Program-made: the position numbers and the translations under genes
Shown: positions 14,708-20,913 of the stretch, piece after piece
Position numbering within the stretch: position 1 is the stretch's first letter
Layout: each line of letters opens with the position of its first letter
Notes under the pieces: model-generated
Seen by the model: only the letters and a program-made list of their open reading frames with translations
The model's database searches: none
What the model was told of the DNA's origin: nothing
Assembly: GCA_035653595.1 (NCBI GenBank)
Contig: DASRBO010000027.1
Location: 1 to 20,913 of the forward strand
Direction of reading: 5' to 3'
Length of the DNA: 20,913 nucleotides
DNA from: DASRBO01 sp035653595
GTDB lineage: Bacteria > Actinomycetota > Acidimicrobiia > Acidimicrobiales > JAJPHE01

Positions 14708-17700
14708 TCACGCCTTCACCAGCTCGGCCCGGGCGGCGCGGCCGTCGTCGGTCTCGAGGTCGACGCCGGCCCCGCCGCCGGGTGCCCCCGGCTCGAAGCT
14801 GACCTCGAGCGCCAGCACCTCGCGGGAGATGTCGGCGGCGCTCGACGCCAGCTCGTCCACGCCGGTGAGCCACAGCCGGATGCGGTCCGACATCTCCAAA
14901 CCGGCGTCGCGGCGCAGGGACTGCACCTGACGGATCACGTCGCGCAGCAGGCCCCGGCGGCGCAGCTCGTCGTCCAGCTCGAGGTCGAGGGCGACTGCGG
15001 CGGTGCCCTCCCGCGAGACGGAGAAGCCGCTGCGTCCCTTCACCCGGATCTCGACCTCGTCGGCGGTGAGGCTCACCTCGCCCGACTCGAGCGCCACCGT
15101 CAGCGCCTCGCCGCGCTCCAGCCGCTCGACCGCCTCGGCCGGATCCAGCCGGGCCAGCGCCGGTCGCAGCGACTTGGCCGCCTCGCCCAGGCGCGGTCCC
15201 AGCAGGCGGAAGTTCGGCACCAGCTCGAAGGACATGACCTCGCCCATGGCCGTGCCCACCACCACCTCGTCCACATTGAGCTCCTCGGCGACCAGCCGGT
15301 CGAGCAGCTCGGGCCGCTCGGGGGGCAGCACCACCACCGCCCGCCGCAGGGGCTGGCGCACCTTCACGTTGGCCTGGGCCCGGGCGGCCCGGCCCAGCGA
15401 GACCAGCCGGCGGGCCAGCTCCATGGAGGCCTCGAGGTCGTGGTCGCGCCTGGTGCCCGCCTCGGGCCACAAGGCCAGGTGCACCGAGGCATCGGCGGCC
15501 GCTCCGGTCAGCTGGGCCCACATGGCATCGGCCAGGAACGGCACGAACGGGGCCAGCAGCAGCGAGAGGGTCACCAGCGCCTCGTGCAGGGTGGCGTGGG
15601 CGGCGAGCGAGTCACCCCGGTCGAGGCCCGGGTCGGTGCGCCAGAACCGGCGCCGGTTGCAGCGCACGTACCAGTTGGACAGGTCGTCCACCATGGCGGC
15701 GATGGCGTTGGCCGCCTGCAGCGGTTGGTAGGAGTCGAGGGCGGCGGTCACCTCGGTCACCGTGGCCGCCAGGCGCGACGCCGCCCAGCGGTCGAGCGGC
15801 GGACGGTCGGCCGGCCCCGGCGTGTCGGGGTCGCCCGGCCGGTAGTCGTTGAGCCGGGCGTAGGTGGAGAAGAAGCTCCACGTGTTCCACAGCGTCATGA
15901 TCACGTCGGAGGTGGAGGCGTCGATGGCCTCGAGGCTGGTGCGGGTGGACGTCCACGGGGACCCCTGGTGGAACATCCACCACCGCAGGGGATCGGCTCC
16001 CCGGGTCTCGAGGATGGTCCAGGGGTCTATGGCGTTGCCCAGGCTCTTGGACATCTTGCGGCCCTCGGCGTCCACGATGTGGCCCAGCGAGAGCACGGTG
16101 CGGTAGGGCGACTCGCCGAAGACGAGGACGTTCACCGCCAGCAGGGAGTAGAACCAGCCCCGGGTCTGGTCGACGGCCTCGGCGATGAAGTCGGCCGGTA
16201 TGCGCAGGCGCCCCTCGGACCCGGGCGTGTGGGGGTAGCCCCACTGGGCCGCAGGCATCGATCCGGAGTCGAACCAGGCGTCGATCACCGCCTCCACCCT
16301 GGTGGCGGTCTCCCCGCATTCGGGGCAGGGGAAGGTCACCTCGTCGATGACGGGGCGGTGGGGGTCGAGATCGGACAGGTCCCGCCCGGCCAGCTCGGAC
16401 AGCTCGGCCAGCGAGGCCACGCAACGGGCGTGCTTGTCCGGGCAGCGCCAGATCGGCAGCGGCGTGCCCCAGTACCGGTCCCGCGACAGGGCCCAGTCGA
16501 CGTTGTTGGCCAGCCACTCGCCGAAGCGCCCGTGCTTGGTGTGCTCCGGCCGCCAGGTCACCTTCTCGTTGGCCTCGAGCAGCTGGTCCTTGTGGCTGGA
16601 GGTGGCCACGTACCACGACGGCTTGCCCCAGTAGATCAGCGGGGTCCCGCACCGCCAGCAGTGGGGGTAGGAGTGCACGTGGGGCTGGGGCCGCACCAGC
16701 AGGCCCTCCTCGGCCAGACGGGCGACGATGTCGGGGTCGGCCTCCCTCACCGGGCGCCCGGCCAGCCAGCCGGCGGCAGCGGTGAAGCGCCCGTCGGGGC
16801 CGACCGGGTTGATGGTGGGCAGCGACTCGGCCCGTCCCAGCAACCAGTCGTCGCTGCCGAAGGCGGGGGCGATGTGCACCAGCCCGGTGCCCTCGTCCCC
16901 GGTGACGAAGCCGGCCGGCACCACCCGCCAGCCGTCCTGGTTGCCGGTCGGCTCCACCAGGTCGAACGGACGGCGGTAGCGGGCCCCCACCAGGGTCGAG
17001 CCGGGGAAGCGGGGCCCGGCCCGGTCGAGGGCGCCCTCGCCCAGGACCTCGTCGGCCAGGGCGGCGGCGACGACCATCCCGTCTATGACCACGTAGTCCA
17101 TGTCGGGGTCGACGGCCACGGCCGTGTTGGAGACCAGCGTCCAGGGGGTCGTCGTCCACACCACCAGGGCATCGGCGCCGGGGGGCCCGCCCTCGGTGAG
17201 CGGGAAGCGGACGTAGGCCGTCAGGTCCTCGACATCCTGGTAGACGTCGGGCTGGCCCAGCTCGTGGCTGGACAGGGCGGTGCCGCAGCGGGGGCAGTAG
17301 GGGACGACCTTCACGTCCTCGAACAGCAGGCCGGTGTCCCACAGCCGGCGCAGGTGCCACCACACCGACTGGACGTATTCGGGGCTCAGGGTCCAGTAGG
17401 CCTGGGAGGTGTCGACCCAGAAGGCGATGCGCTCGGTGAGGCGCTCCCAGTCCTCAACGTAGGCGTAGACCGAAGCTCGGCAGCGCTCGACGAACTCGGC
17501 CACCCCGAAGGCCTCGATCTGGTCCTTGCCTGAGAAGCCGAGCTGCTTCTCCACCTCCACCTCAACGGGCAGGCCGTGGGTGTCCCAGCCCGCCCGGCGG
17601 TCCACCCGCAGGCCCTTCATGGTCTGGTAGCGGCAGAAGAGGTCCTTGTAGACCCGGGCCCACACATGATGCAGCCCGGGCCGGCCGTTGGCGGTGGGCG

Positions 17701-17836
17701 GGCCCTCGAAGAAGACGAACTCGGCGTCTCCGCGCTCGGACACCGAGCGCTCGAAGATGCGGTGGCGCGCCCAGCGCTCCAGCACCTCGGCCTCCAGTCG
17801 GCCGAAGTCGGGGACCGTCGGTACCGGTTCGAACAT
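14708..17836 (-). CDS. ileS: Isoleucyl-tRNA synthetase, type 2-like
   Basis: This class Ia synthetase charges tRNA-Ile with isoleucine and edits valine. From ATG at 17836 it has 1042 residues, the usual length of the eukaryote-like IleS2 group. Motifs are FFEGPPTANGRPGLHH, with the HIGH-equivalent at 54-57 (GLHH), then AGWDTHGLPVEVEVEK, and GRKMSKSLGN with KMSKS at 594-598. Further motifs are VDQTRGWFYSLL and CxxC pairs (CPRCG, CWRCG, CPECG) typical of metal sites. A C-terminal anticodon region contains QANVKVRQPL. IleS2 enzymes are generally insensitive to mupirocin. The open frame continues 148 codons upstream through the divergent gene, but homology starts at 17836; AGGAGG (plus-strand CCTCCT, 17849-17854) lies 12 bases before it. 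I see no T-box motif in the roughly 100-base leader region. Confidence 0.95.
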   Translation of the reverse strand: MFEPVPTVPDFGRLEAEVLERWARHRIFERSVSERGDAEFVFFEGPPTANGRPGLHHVWARVYKDLFCRYQTMKGLRVDRRAGWDTHGLPVEVEVEKQLGFSGKDQIEAFGVAEFVERCRASVYAYVEDWERLTERIAFWVDTSQAYWTLSPEYVQSVWWHLRRLWDTGLLFEDVKVVPYCPRCGTALSSHELGQPDVYQDVEDLTAYVRFPLTEGGPPGADALVVWTTTPWTLVSNTAVAVDPDMDYVVIDGMVVAAALADEVLGEGALDRAGPRFPGSTLVGARYRRPFDLVEPTGNQDGWRVVPAGFVTGDEGTGLVHIAPAFGSDDWLLGRAESLPTINPVGPDGRFTAAAGWLAGRPVREADPDIVARLAEEGLLVRPQPHVHSYPHCWRCGTPLIYWGKPSWYVATSSHKDQLLEANEKVTWRPEHTKHGRFGEWLANNVDWALSRDRYWGTPLPIWRCPDKHARCVASLAELSELAGRDLSDLDPHRPVIDEVTFPCPECGETATRVEAVIDAWFDSGSMPAAQWGYPHTPGSEGRLRIPADFIAEAVDQTRGWFYSLLAVNVLVFGESPYRTVLSLGHIVDAEGRKMSKSLGNAIDPWTILETRGADPLRWWMFHQGSPWTSTRTSLEAIDASTSDVIMTLWNTWSFFSTYARLNDYRPGDPDTPGPADRPPLDRWAASRLAATVTEVTAALDSYQPLQAANAIAAMVDDLSNWYVRCNRRRFWRTDPGLDRGDSLAAHATLHEALVTLSLLLAPFVPFLADAMWAQLTGAAADASVHLALWPEAGTRRDHDLEASMELARRLVSLGRAARAQANVKVRQPLRRAVVVLPPERPELLDRLVAEELNVDEVVVGTAMGEVMSFELVPNFRLLGPRLGEAAKSLRPALARLDPAEAVERLERGEALTVALESGEVSLTADEVEIRVKGRSGFSVSREGTAAVALDLELDDELRRRGLLRDVIRQVQSLRRDAGLEMSDRIRLWLTGVDELASSAADISREVLALEVSFEPGAPGGGAGVDLETDDGRAARAELVKA

Positions 17837-17872
17837 CTTCGGGCGCTGCCTCCTGCCTCCGGGCCCGGATGC

Positions 17873-17891
17873 GCCGACGGGACGGGTCGGC
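17873..17891 (-). other. Inverted repeat in the predicted ileS leader
   Basis: GCCGAC (17873-17878) and GTCGGC (17886-17891) form a perfect 6-base stem with a 7-base loop. A 12-base palindrome TCCGGGCCCGGA (17858-17869) lies next to the ileS Shine-Dalgarno. They could form leader structure, but neither carries T-box or other known riboswitch motifs. Confidence 0.3.
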
Positions 17892-17922
17892 TCCCTCGGG
17901 CGAGAGCGCCGGGTGCGGCTTC

Positions 17923-17929
17923 TACAGTA
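17923..17929. promoter_or_regulatory. Symmetric divergent -10 element between ileS and the DUF167 gene
   Basis: The plus strand reads TACAGT at 17923-17928 and the minus strand reads TACTGT at 17929-17924; both fit the actinobacterial -10 pattern TANNNT. The plus-strand start would fall at about 17935-17937, at the ATG itself, giving a leaderless mRNA. The minus-strand start would fall near 17917, giving ileS a leader of about 80 nt. No clear -35 is visible on either side. Confidence 0.45.
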
Positions 17930-17936
17930 GGCGTCG

Positions 17937-18290
17937 ATGACCGCCGACCTGTTCGACATTTCCGGCACCGAGGAGTCCCCGGCGATCGTCCTGCGGGTGG
18001 TCGCCCACGCCGGTGCCGGCCGCAGCGCGGTGGCCGGCCAGCACGGCGACGCTCTCAAGCTCAAGATCGCCGCCCCGCCCGTGGACGGCCGGGCCAACCA
18101 GGCCTGCGTCGAGCTGGTCGCCGAGCTGCTCGGGGTGCCGGCGGCCCAGGTCGAGCTGGTGTCGGGCCAGTCCAGCCGGACCAAGCGCTTCCGGGTGGAG
18201 GGGGTGGACCCCGAACACGCCCGCCGGCTGCTGACCGACGCCGTCGAGCGGTCCGCCGGCGGGGACCGCCCCCGGGCCAAGCGCCGCTGA
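17937..18290 (+). CDS. yggU: DUF167 / YggU family protein
   Basis: This 117-residue protein belongs to the small alpha/beta YggU (DUF167) family, whose function is unknown. The core VLRVVAHAGAGRSAVAGQHG, followed by LKLKIAAPPVDGRANQACVE and VELVSGQSSRTKRFRV, matches the family closely (usually RV.P.a....v.G...g.lkv.v.apP.dGkAN). The tail is basic (PRAKRR). The start is ATG 17937. No Shine-Dalgarno is visible, and TACAGT ends 8 bases before the ATG, so the message is probably leaderless. It is transcribed away from ileS and lies 79 bases before the next gene. Confidence 0.88.
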   Translation: MTADLFDISGTEESPAIVLRVVAHAGAGRSAVAGQHGDALKLKIAAPPVDGRANQACVELVAELLGVPAAQVELVSGQSSRTKRFRVEGVDPEHARRLLTDAVERSAGGDRPRAKRR

Positions 18291-18307
18291 GCGCCCCGGG
18301 CGCTCCG

Positions 18308-18336
18308 TTGCTGGGCCTACCCGGCCGTGGTACCTT
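18308..18336 (+). promoter_or_regulatory. Candidate promoter of the DksA/TraR-like gene
   Basis: TTGCTG (18308-18313) and TACCTT (18331-18336) are 17 bases apart, upstream of ATG 18370. A Shine-Dalgarno GGAGA (18356-18360) sits 9 bases before the ATG. The -35 match is only the TTG half, so the call is tentative; expression could also run through from the DUF167 gene. Confidence 0.35.
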
Positions 18337-18369
18337 CTCGGCCCCTCACGAGCCCGGAGACAGCGGCCC

Positions 18370-19290
18370 ATGCCCCGAGCGAGCAAACCCGGCCCCGGCG
18401 CGGCCGGCCGCAGCGCGGCCAAGCGGGCCGGCAAGCAGCCCCCGGCCAAGGCGGCCAAGGCGACCCCGGTGGTGAAGAAGGCGGCCAAGGCGGCCGCCGG
18501 AGCAAAGGCTTCCGCCCGGGCCACCCCGGTCAAGGCGCCGGCCAAGGCGGCGGCCTCCAAGGCCGGGGCGGCCAAGGTGCCGGCCAAGGCGACCCCGCGG
18601 GCCGCGACCAAGGCGCCGGCCAAGTCCGCCCGCCCCATCGCCAAGTCCGCCCCGGCCAAGGCCGCCGGCAAGGCGGCACCGGCCAAGTCGGCGGCGCCGG
18701 CGAAGAAGCCAGCCGCCGCCAAGGCCCCGGCCAAGGCGCCGGCCAAAGCGCCGGCCAAGGCCGCTCCGGTCAAGGCGCCGGCCAAGGCGGCGCCGACCGC
18801 CCCCGAGCCGGCCCCGGCGAAGGCGGGTGCCCCTCCCAGCGGCGGGCTGTCCGCCCGGGCCCAGTCTTTGCGCGGCGCCACCGCCGTCAAGGCCCCTCCC
18901 GCTCCGGCCAAGCTGGACCTGGGGGAGAAGTTCCTGAGCGAGCAGCGGGAGCTGCTTGAGGAGGAGCGGACCACCTACGTCGAGCAGGCGGAGGCGCTCA
19001 AGGCCGAGGCCGACGCCCTGGCCGAGGACATGGAGCCCGGCGACATCCAGTTCGACGACGAGTCGGGCGAGGGCGGGACCATGAATGTGGAGCGGGAGAG
19101 GGATCTGGCCCTGTCCGCCCAGGCCCGGGCGGCGGTCGAGGAGATCGACCACGCCCTGGCCAAGATGTCTTCCGGCACCTACGGGCTGTGCGAGAACTGC
19201 GGCCAGCCGATCCTCAAGGCCCGCCTGCGGGCGCTCCCCCAGGCCCGCCTGTGCCTCGACTGCAAGAGCGGGGGACTGTCGCGGCGCTGA
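18370..19290 (+). CDS. DksA/TraR zinc-finger protein with long histone H1-like N-terminus
   Basis: This 306-residue protein has two unlike halves. Residues 1 to about 155 are low-complexity Lys/Ala/Pro sequence with many PAKA and AAK repeats, like the basic tails of histone H1 or actinobacterial HupB. The second half is a DksA/TraR protein: a predicted coiled coil (about 180-220, FLSEQRELLEEERTTYVEQ), the TraR-family stretch RERDLALSAQARAAVEEIDHAL written here as two parts (RERDLALSAQ, AVEEIDHALAKM), and a zinc finger with C274, C277, C295 and C298 (GLCENCGQPI...LCLDCK). DksA-like proteins bind RNA polymerase through its secondary channel; the tail may add DNA binding (inference). The position before lspA matches ylyA in Bacillus. 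The gene ends at 19290, overlapping the 5' end of lspA. Confidence 0.9.
   Translation: MPRASKPGPGAAGRSAAKRAGKQPPAKAAKATPVVKKAAKAAAGAKASARATPVKAPAKAAASKAGAAKVPAKATPRAATKAPAKSARPIAKSAPAKAAGKAAPAKSAAPAKKPAAAKAPAKAPAKAPAKAAPVKAPAKAAPTAPEPAPAKAGAPPSGGLSARAQSLRGATAVKAPPAPAKLDLGEKFLSEQRELLEEERTTYVEQAEALKAEADALAEDMEPGDIQFDDESGEGGTMNVERERDLALSAQARAAVEEIDHALAKMSSGTYGLCENCGQPILKARLRALPQARLCLDCKSGGLSRR
18721..18790 (+). repeat. Degenerate 12-base repeats encoding PAKA
   Basis: Units close to CCGGCCAAGGCG recur here, several of them back to back, encoding APAK/PAKA repeats in the basic N-terminus of the DksA/TraR-like protein. Looser copies extend from about 18440 to 18830. Length variation between relatives is likely. 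Confidence 0.7.
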
Positions 19291-19754
19291 AGGCCGGTAT
19301 CCGGCGCCGCCCGCTGTGGCTGATGGCGCCGGTGGCGGCCGTGGTGATCGTGGCCGACCAGATCACCAAGTCGGTGGCCCAGTCCGACCTGGCTGCCGGA
19401 CCAGTACACGTCCTCGGCCCTCTCGATCTGCAGCTGTCCCTCAACACCGGGGCCGCCTTCGGTCTGGGGACCGGGCTCGGACTTACCCCAATCCTGGTCG
19501 CGGTCGGAGTGGTGCTGGTCGTGGTCCTCTTCGGCATCGGGCGTTCGGCCCGCTCGACCATGACGACGGTCGCGTCGGGGCTCATGGTGGGCGGGGCGCT
19601 GTCCAACTTGGGAGACCGCCTGTTCCGCAACAACGGTGGCGCGGTCATCGACTTCATCCGCCTGCCCCACTGGCCCAACTTCAACCTGGCCGACTCCAGC
19701 ATCGTGGTGGGGGTGGCGCTGCTGGTGCTCGCCAACCTGCGCCAGGCACCCTGA
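19251..19754 (+). CDS. lspA: Lipoprotein signal peptidase (signal peptidase II)
   Basis: This polytopic aspartyl protease removes signal peptides from prolipoproteins after lipidation. From GTG 19251 it has 167 residues and about four hydrophobic segments. Motifs are ADQITK (D36), NTGAAFGLG, GGALSNLGDRLFR with D122 and FNLADSSI with D148; D122 and D148 match the catalytic pair. The GNxxDR motif usually has glycine before N; here it is serine. The start is uncertain. GTG 19251 overlaps the upstream gene by 40 bases and lacks a Shine-Dalgarno. CTG 19287 would make a 4-base CTGA overlap, like other junctions here, and give a normal N-terminus. ATG 19323 leaves a shortened first helix. rluD follows after 4 bases. 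Confidence 0.9.
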   Translation: MPRLQERGTVAALKAGIRRRPLWLMAPVAAVVIVADQITKSVAQSDLAAGPVHVLGPLDLQLSLNTGAAFGLGTGLGLTPILVAVGVVLVVVLFGIGRSARSTMTTVASGLMVGGALSNLGDRLFRNNGGAVIDFIRLPHWPNFNLADSSIVVGVALLVLANLRQAP

Positions 19755-19758
19755 GCCG

Positions 19759-20679
19759 GTGACCAGCCTGCGCGAGGTGGTGCCCGCCGCCCTGGCCGGC
19801 GAGCGGGTGGACCGGGCGGTGTCCCTCTTGACCGAGCTCTCGCGCACCACCGCCTCGGAGCTGGTGGCGTCGGGGGCGGTCCGGGTGGGCGGCCGGACCG
19901 TCGGGCGCTCCCACCGTCTGGCCGAGGGCGACGTGCTCGAGGTTGACCTGCCCGGAGCGGCCCAGCCTCCCCAGCCCGACCCCGGCGTGGTCGTCGAAGT
20001 GGTCCACGAGGACCAGTGGTTGGCGGTCATCGACAAGCCGGCCGGGCTGGTGGTGCACCCGGGGGCGGGCAACCGGTCCGGCACGCTGGTCAACGGGCTG
20101 CTGGCCCGCTATCCGGACCTGGCCCGGGTGGGCGAGCCGGACCGGCCCGGGGTGGTCCACCGCCTGGACAAGGGCACCTCGGGCCTGCTGGTCGTGGCGC
20201 TGCGACCGGAGGCCCACCAGGCGCTGGTGGCGATGATGGCCGAGCGTCGGGTCGACCGCCGCTACCTCAGCCTGGTCGCCGGTCGGGTGGAGGCGCCGGA
20301 GGGCGTCATCGACGCCCCCATCGGCCGCTCGGCCCGCCAGCCCACCCGCATGGCGGTGTCGGGCTCGGGTCGCTCGGCCCGCACCCGATACCGGGTTCTG
20401 GAGCGCCTGGACGGTCCACCGCCGCGCACGCTGTTGGAGTGCCGGCTGGAGACCGGCCGCACCCATCAGATCAGGGTGCACCTGGCCGCCATCGGCCACC
20501 CGGTGGTGGGGGACGACCGCTACGGGTCGCGGTCGCACTCGGCGGGGGAGCGCCCGTTCCTGCACGCCCACCAGCTGGGCCTGGTCCACCCGTCGACCGG
20601 GGCGGCCATGTCGTGGACCTCGCCCCTGCCCCCGGATCTGCAGGCGGCGCTGGACGCCAGCCGGTCTAGTCGAGGCTGA
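19759..20679 (+). CDS. rluD: RluD/RluA-family pseudouridine synthase
   Basis: This enzyme isomerises uridine to pseudouridine in RNA, most likely 23S rRNA helix 69 if it is a true RluD. It has 306 residues. An S4 RNA-binding domain occupies about 12-70 (GERVDRAVSLLTELSRTTAS, then VRVGGRTVGRSHRLAEGD). The catalytic domain has IDKPAGLVVHPG, then HRLDKGTSGLLV with catalytic D137, and ends with GRTHQIRVHLAAIGHPVVGD. The start is GTG 19759, 4 bases after the lspA stop. It corresponds to ylyB after lspA in Bacillus. Its substrate positions cannot be told from sequence. The 3' end overlaps the convergent Rrf2-family gene by 14 bases. Confidence 0.93.
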   Translation: MTSLREVVPAALAGERVDRAVSLLTELSRTTASELVASGAVRVGGRTVGRSHRLAEGDVLEVDLPGAAQPPQPDPGVVVEVVHEDQWLAVIDKPAGLVVHPGAGNRSGTLVNGLLARYPDLARVGEPDRPGVVHRLDKGTSGLLVVALRPEAHQALVAMMAERRVDRRYLSLVAGRVEAPEGVIDAPIGRSARQPTRMAVSGSGRSARTRYRVLERLDGPPPRTLLECRLETGRTHQIRVHLAAIGHPVVGDDRYGSRSHSAGERPFLHAHQLGLVHPSTGAAMSWTSPLPPDLQAALDASRSSRG

Positions 20680-20913
20680 CGGCGGCCGTCACCGAGCCGC
20701 GGGCCCGGCGGACCATGTCGGCCAGGGTGAAGGAGTCGAGGTGGGAGCGCATGTGGTCGCCCACCTCGGCCCACACCGAAAGCAGGATGCACTGGCCCTC
20801 GTGGTCGCAGGCCCCGTTCTGGTGCGGCTCGCCGAAGTCGCCGGCGGCGATCGGGCCGTCGACGGCGCTGACGATCTGACCCAGAGTGATCTCCGACGCC
20901 GGCCGGGCCAGGA
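20666..20913 (-). CDS. Rrf2-family transcriptional regulator, C-terminal part only
   Basis: The window holds the last 81 codons, reading in from the right edge; the helix-turn-helix start lies outside. The sequence LARPASEITLGQIVSAVDGP is the typical end of the Rrf2 DNA-binding domain and dimerisation helix. It is followed by ACDHEGQCIL, a tryptophan (VWAEVGD) and TLADMV. Iron-sulfur members such as IscR and NsrR have three cysteines spaced C-x5-C-x5-C; here the first two are present but the third position is tryptophan, so cluster binding is uncertain. The stop is TAG at 20668-20666, inside the rluD coding region. Possible roles are Fe-S, cysteine or nitric-oxide control; none can be chosen from this part. 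Confidence 0.85.
   Translation of the reverse strand, partial: LARPASEITLGQIVSAVDGPIAAGDFGEPHQNGACDHEGQCILLSVWAEVGDHMRSHLDSFTLADMVRRARGSVTAAVSLD

Noticed and set aside
15440..17533. Long plus-strand open frame (about 700 codons) opposite ileS
   Set aside because: It is the mirror of a well-conserved synthetase, shows no recognisable domain, and its composition is that of a reverse-strand shadow.
17837..17936. T-box riboswitch upstream of ileS
   Set aside because: Some actinobacterial ileS genes have one, but the leader is only about 80-100 nt and no T-box sequence (GGTGGNACC type) or specifier stem is visible.
18440..18830. CRISPR-like or intergenic repeat array
   Set aside because: The repeats are in-frame codons for PAKA/AAK within one open reading frame and have no spacer structure.
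1..20913. Mobile elements, phage genes, defence systems, tRNA or rRNA genes
   Set aside because: No transposase, integrase, terminal repeats, attachment-like duplication, nuclease/toxin genes or tRNA cloverleaf was seen; almost all bases are assigned to housekeeping genes.

Overview
The window is a very GC-rich chromosomal segment carrying the division and cell-wall (dcw) gene cluster of what looks like an actinobacterium. The evidence is FtsZ ending in an actinobacterial-type tail (DDDFDVPSFLK), SepF with no FtsA, a MurE with the meso-diaminopimelate signature DNPR, frequent GTG/TTG starts, TANNNT-type -10 elements, and proteins with lysine/alanine-rich histone H1-like tails. An Acidimicrobiia-like lineage is my best guess; the class is inference, not proof.

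Layout. (1) 1-9761, plus strand: the 3' end of ftsI, then murE, mraY, murD, ftsW, murG, murC, murB and ftsQ. They are packed almost without gaps and most junctions are 4-base stop/start overlaps. murF, normally between murE and mraY, is absent. (2) 9762-9924: the only sizeable gap in the cluster, with a likely ftsZ promoter and a leader of about 130 nt holding three consecutive inverted repeats. (3) 9925-13627, plus strand: ftsZ, pgeF, yggS, sepF, yggT and a short DivIVA-domain protein, the counterpart of the Bacillus ylm-divIVA block without ylmH. (4) 13706-14662: an unrecognised membrane protein with an acidic stretch, a small helical domain and an H1-like basic tail. (5) 14708-17836, minus strand: a type-2-like isoleucyl-tRNA synthetase. 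(6) 17937-20679, plus strand: a DUF167/YggU protein, a DksA/TraR zinc-finger protein with a long PAKA-repeat N-terminus, lspA and an RluD-type pseudouridine synthase. (7) 20666-20913, minus strand: the 3' end of an Rrf2-family regulator gene.

How the genes work together. Mur enzymes build UDP-MurNAc-pentapeptide in the cytoplasm (MurB, MurC, MurD, MurE; MurF must be encoded elsewhere). MraY and MurG make lipid I and lipid II. FtsW with FtsI polymerises and crosslinks septal wall. FtsQ belongs to the divisome, FtsZ forms the ring, and SepF tethers it to the membrane. PgeF corrects faulty muropeptide precursors and YggS maintains PLP balance. The last block (ileS, dksA/traR-like, lspA, rluD) repeats the Bacillus order divIVA-ileS-ylyA-lspA-ylyB, but with ileS inverted.

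I see no mobile element, CRISPR array, tRNA or rRNA, and no stretch over 300 bases without a gene. I found no wholly new system. The most unusual items are the missing murF, the structured ftsZ leader, the membrane protein with an H1-like tail, the H1/DksA fusion, a symmetric divergent promoter, and two genes (pgeF, lspA) whose real starts may be non-canonical codons.
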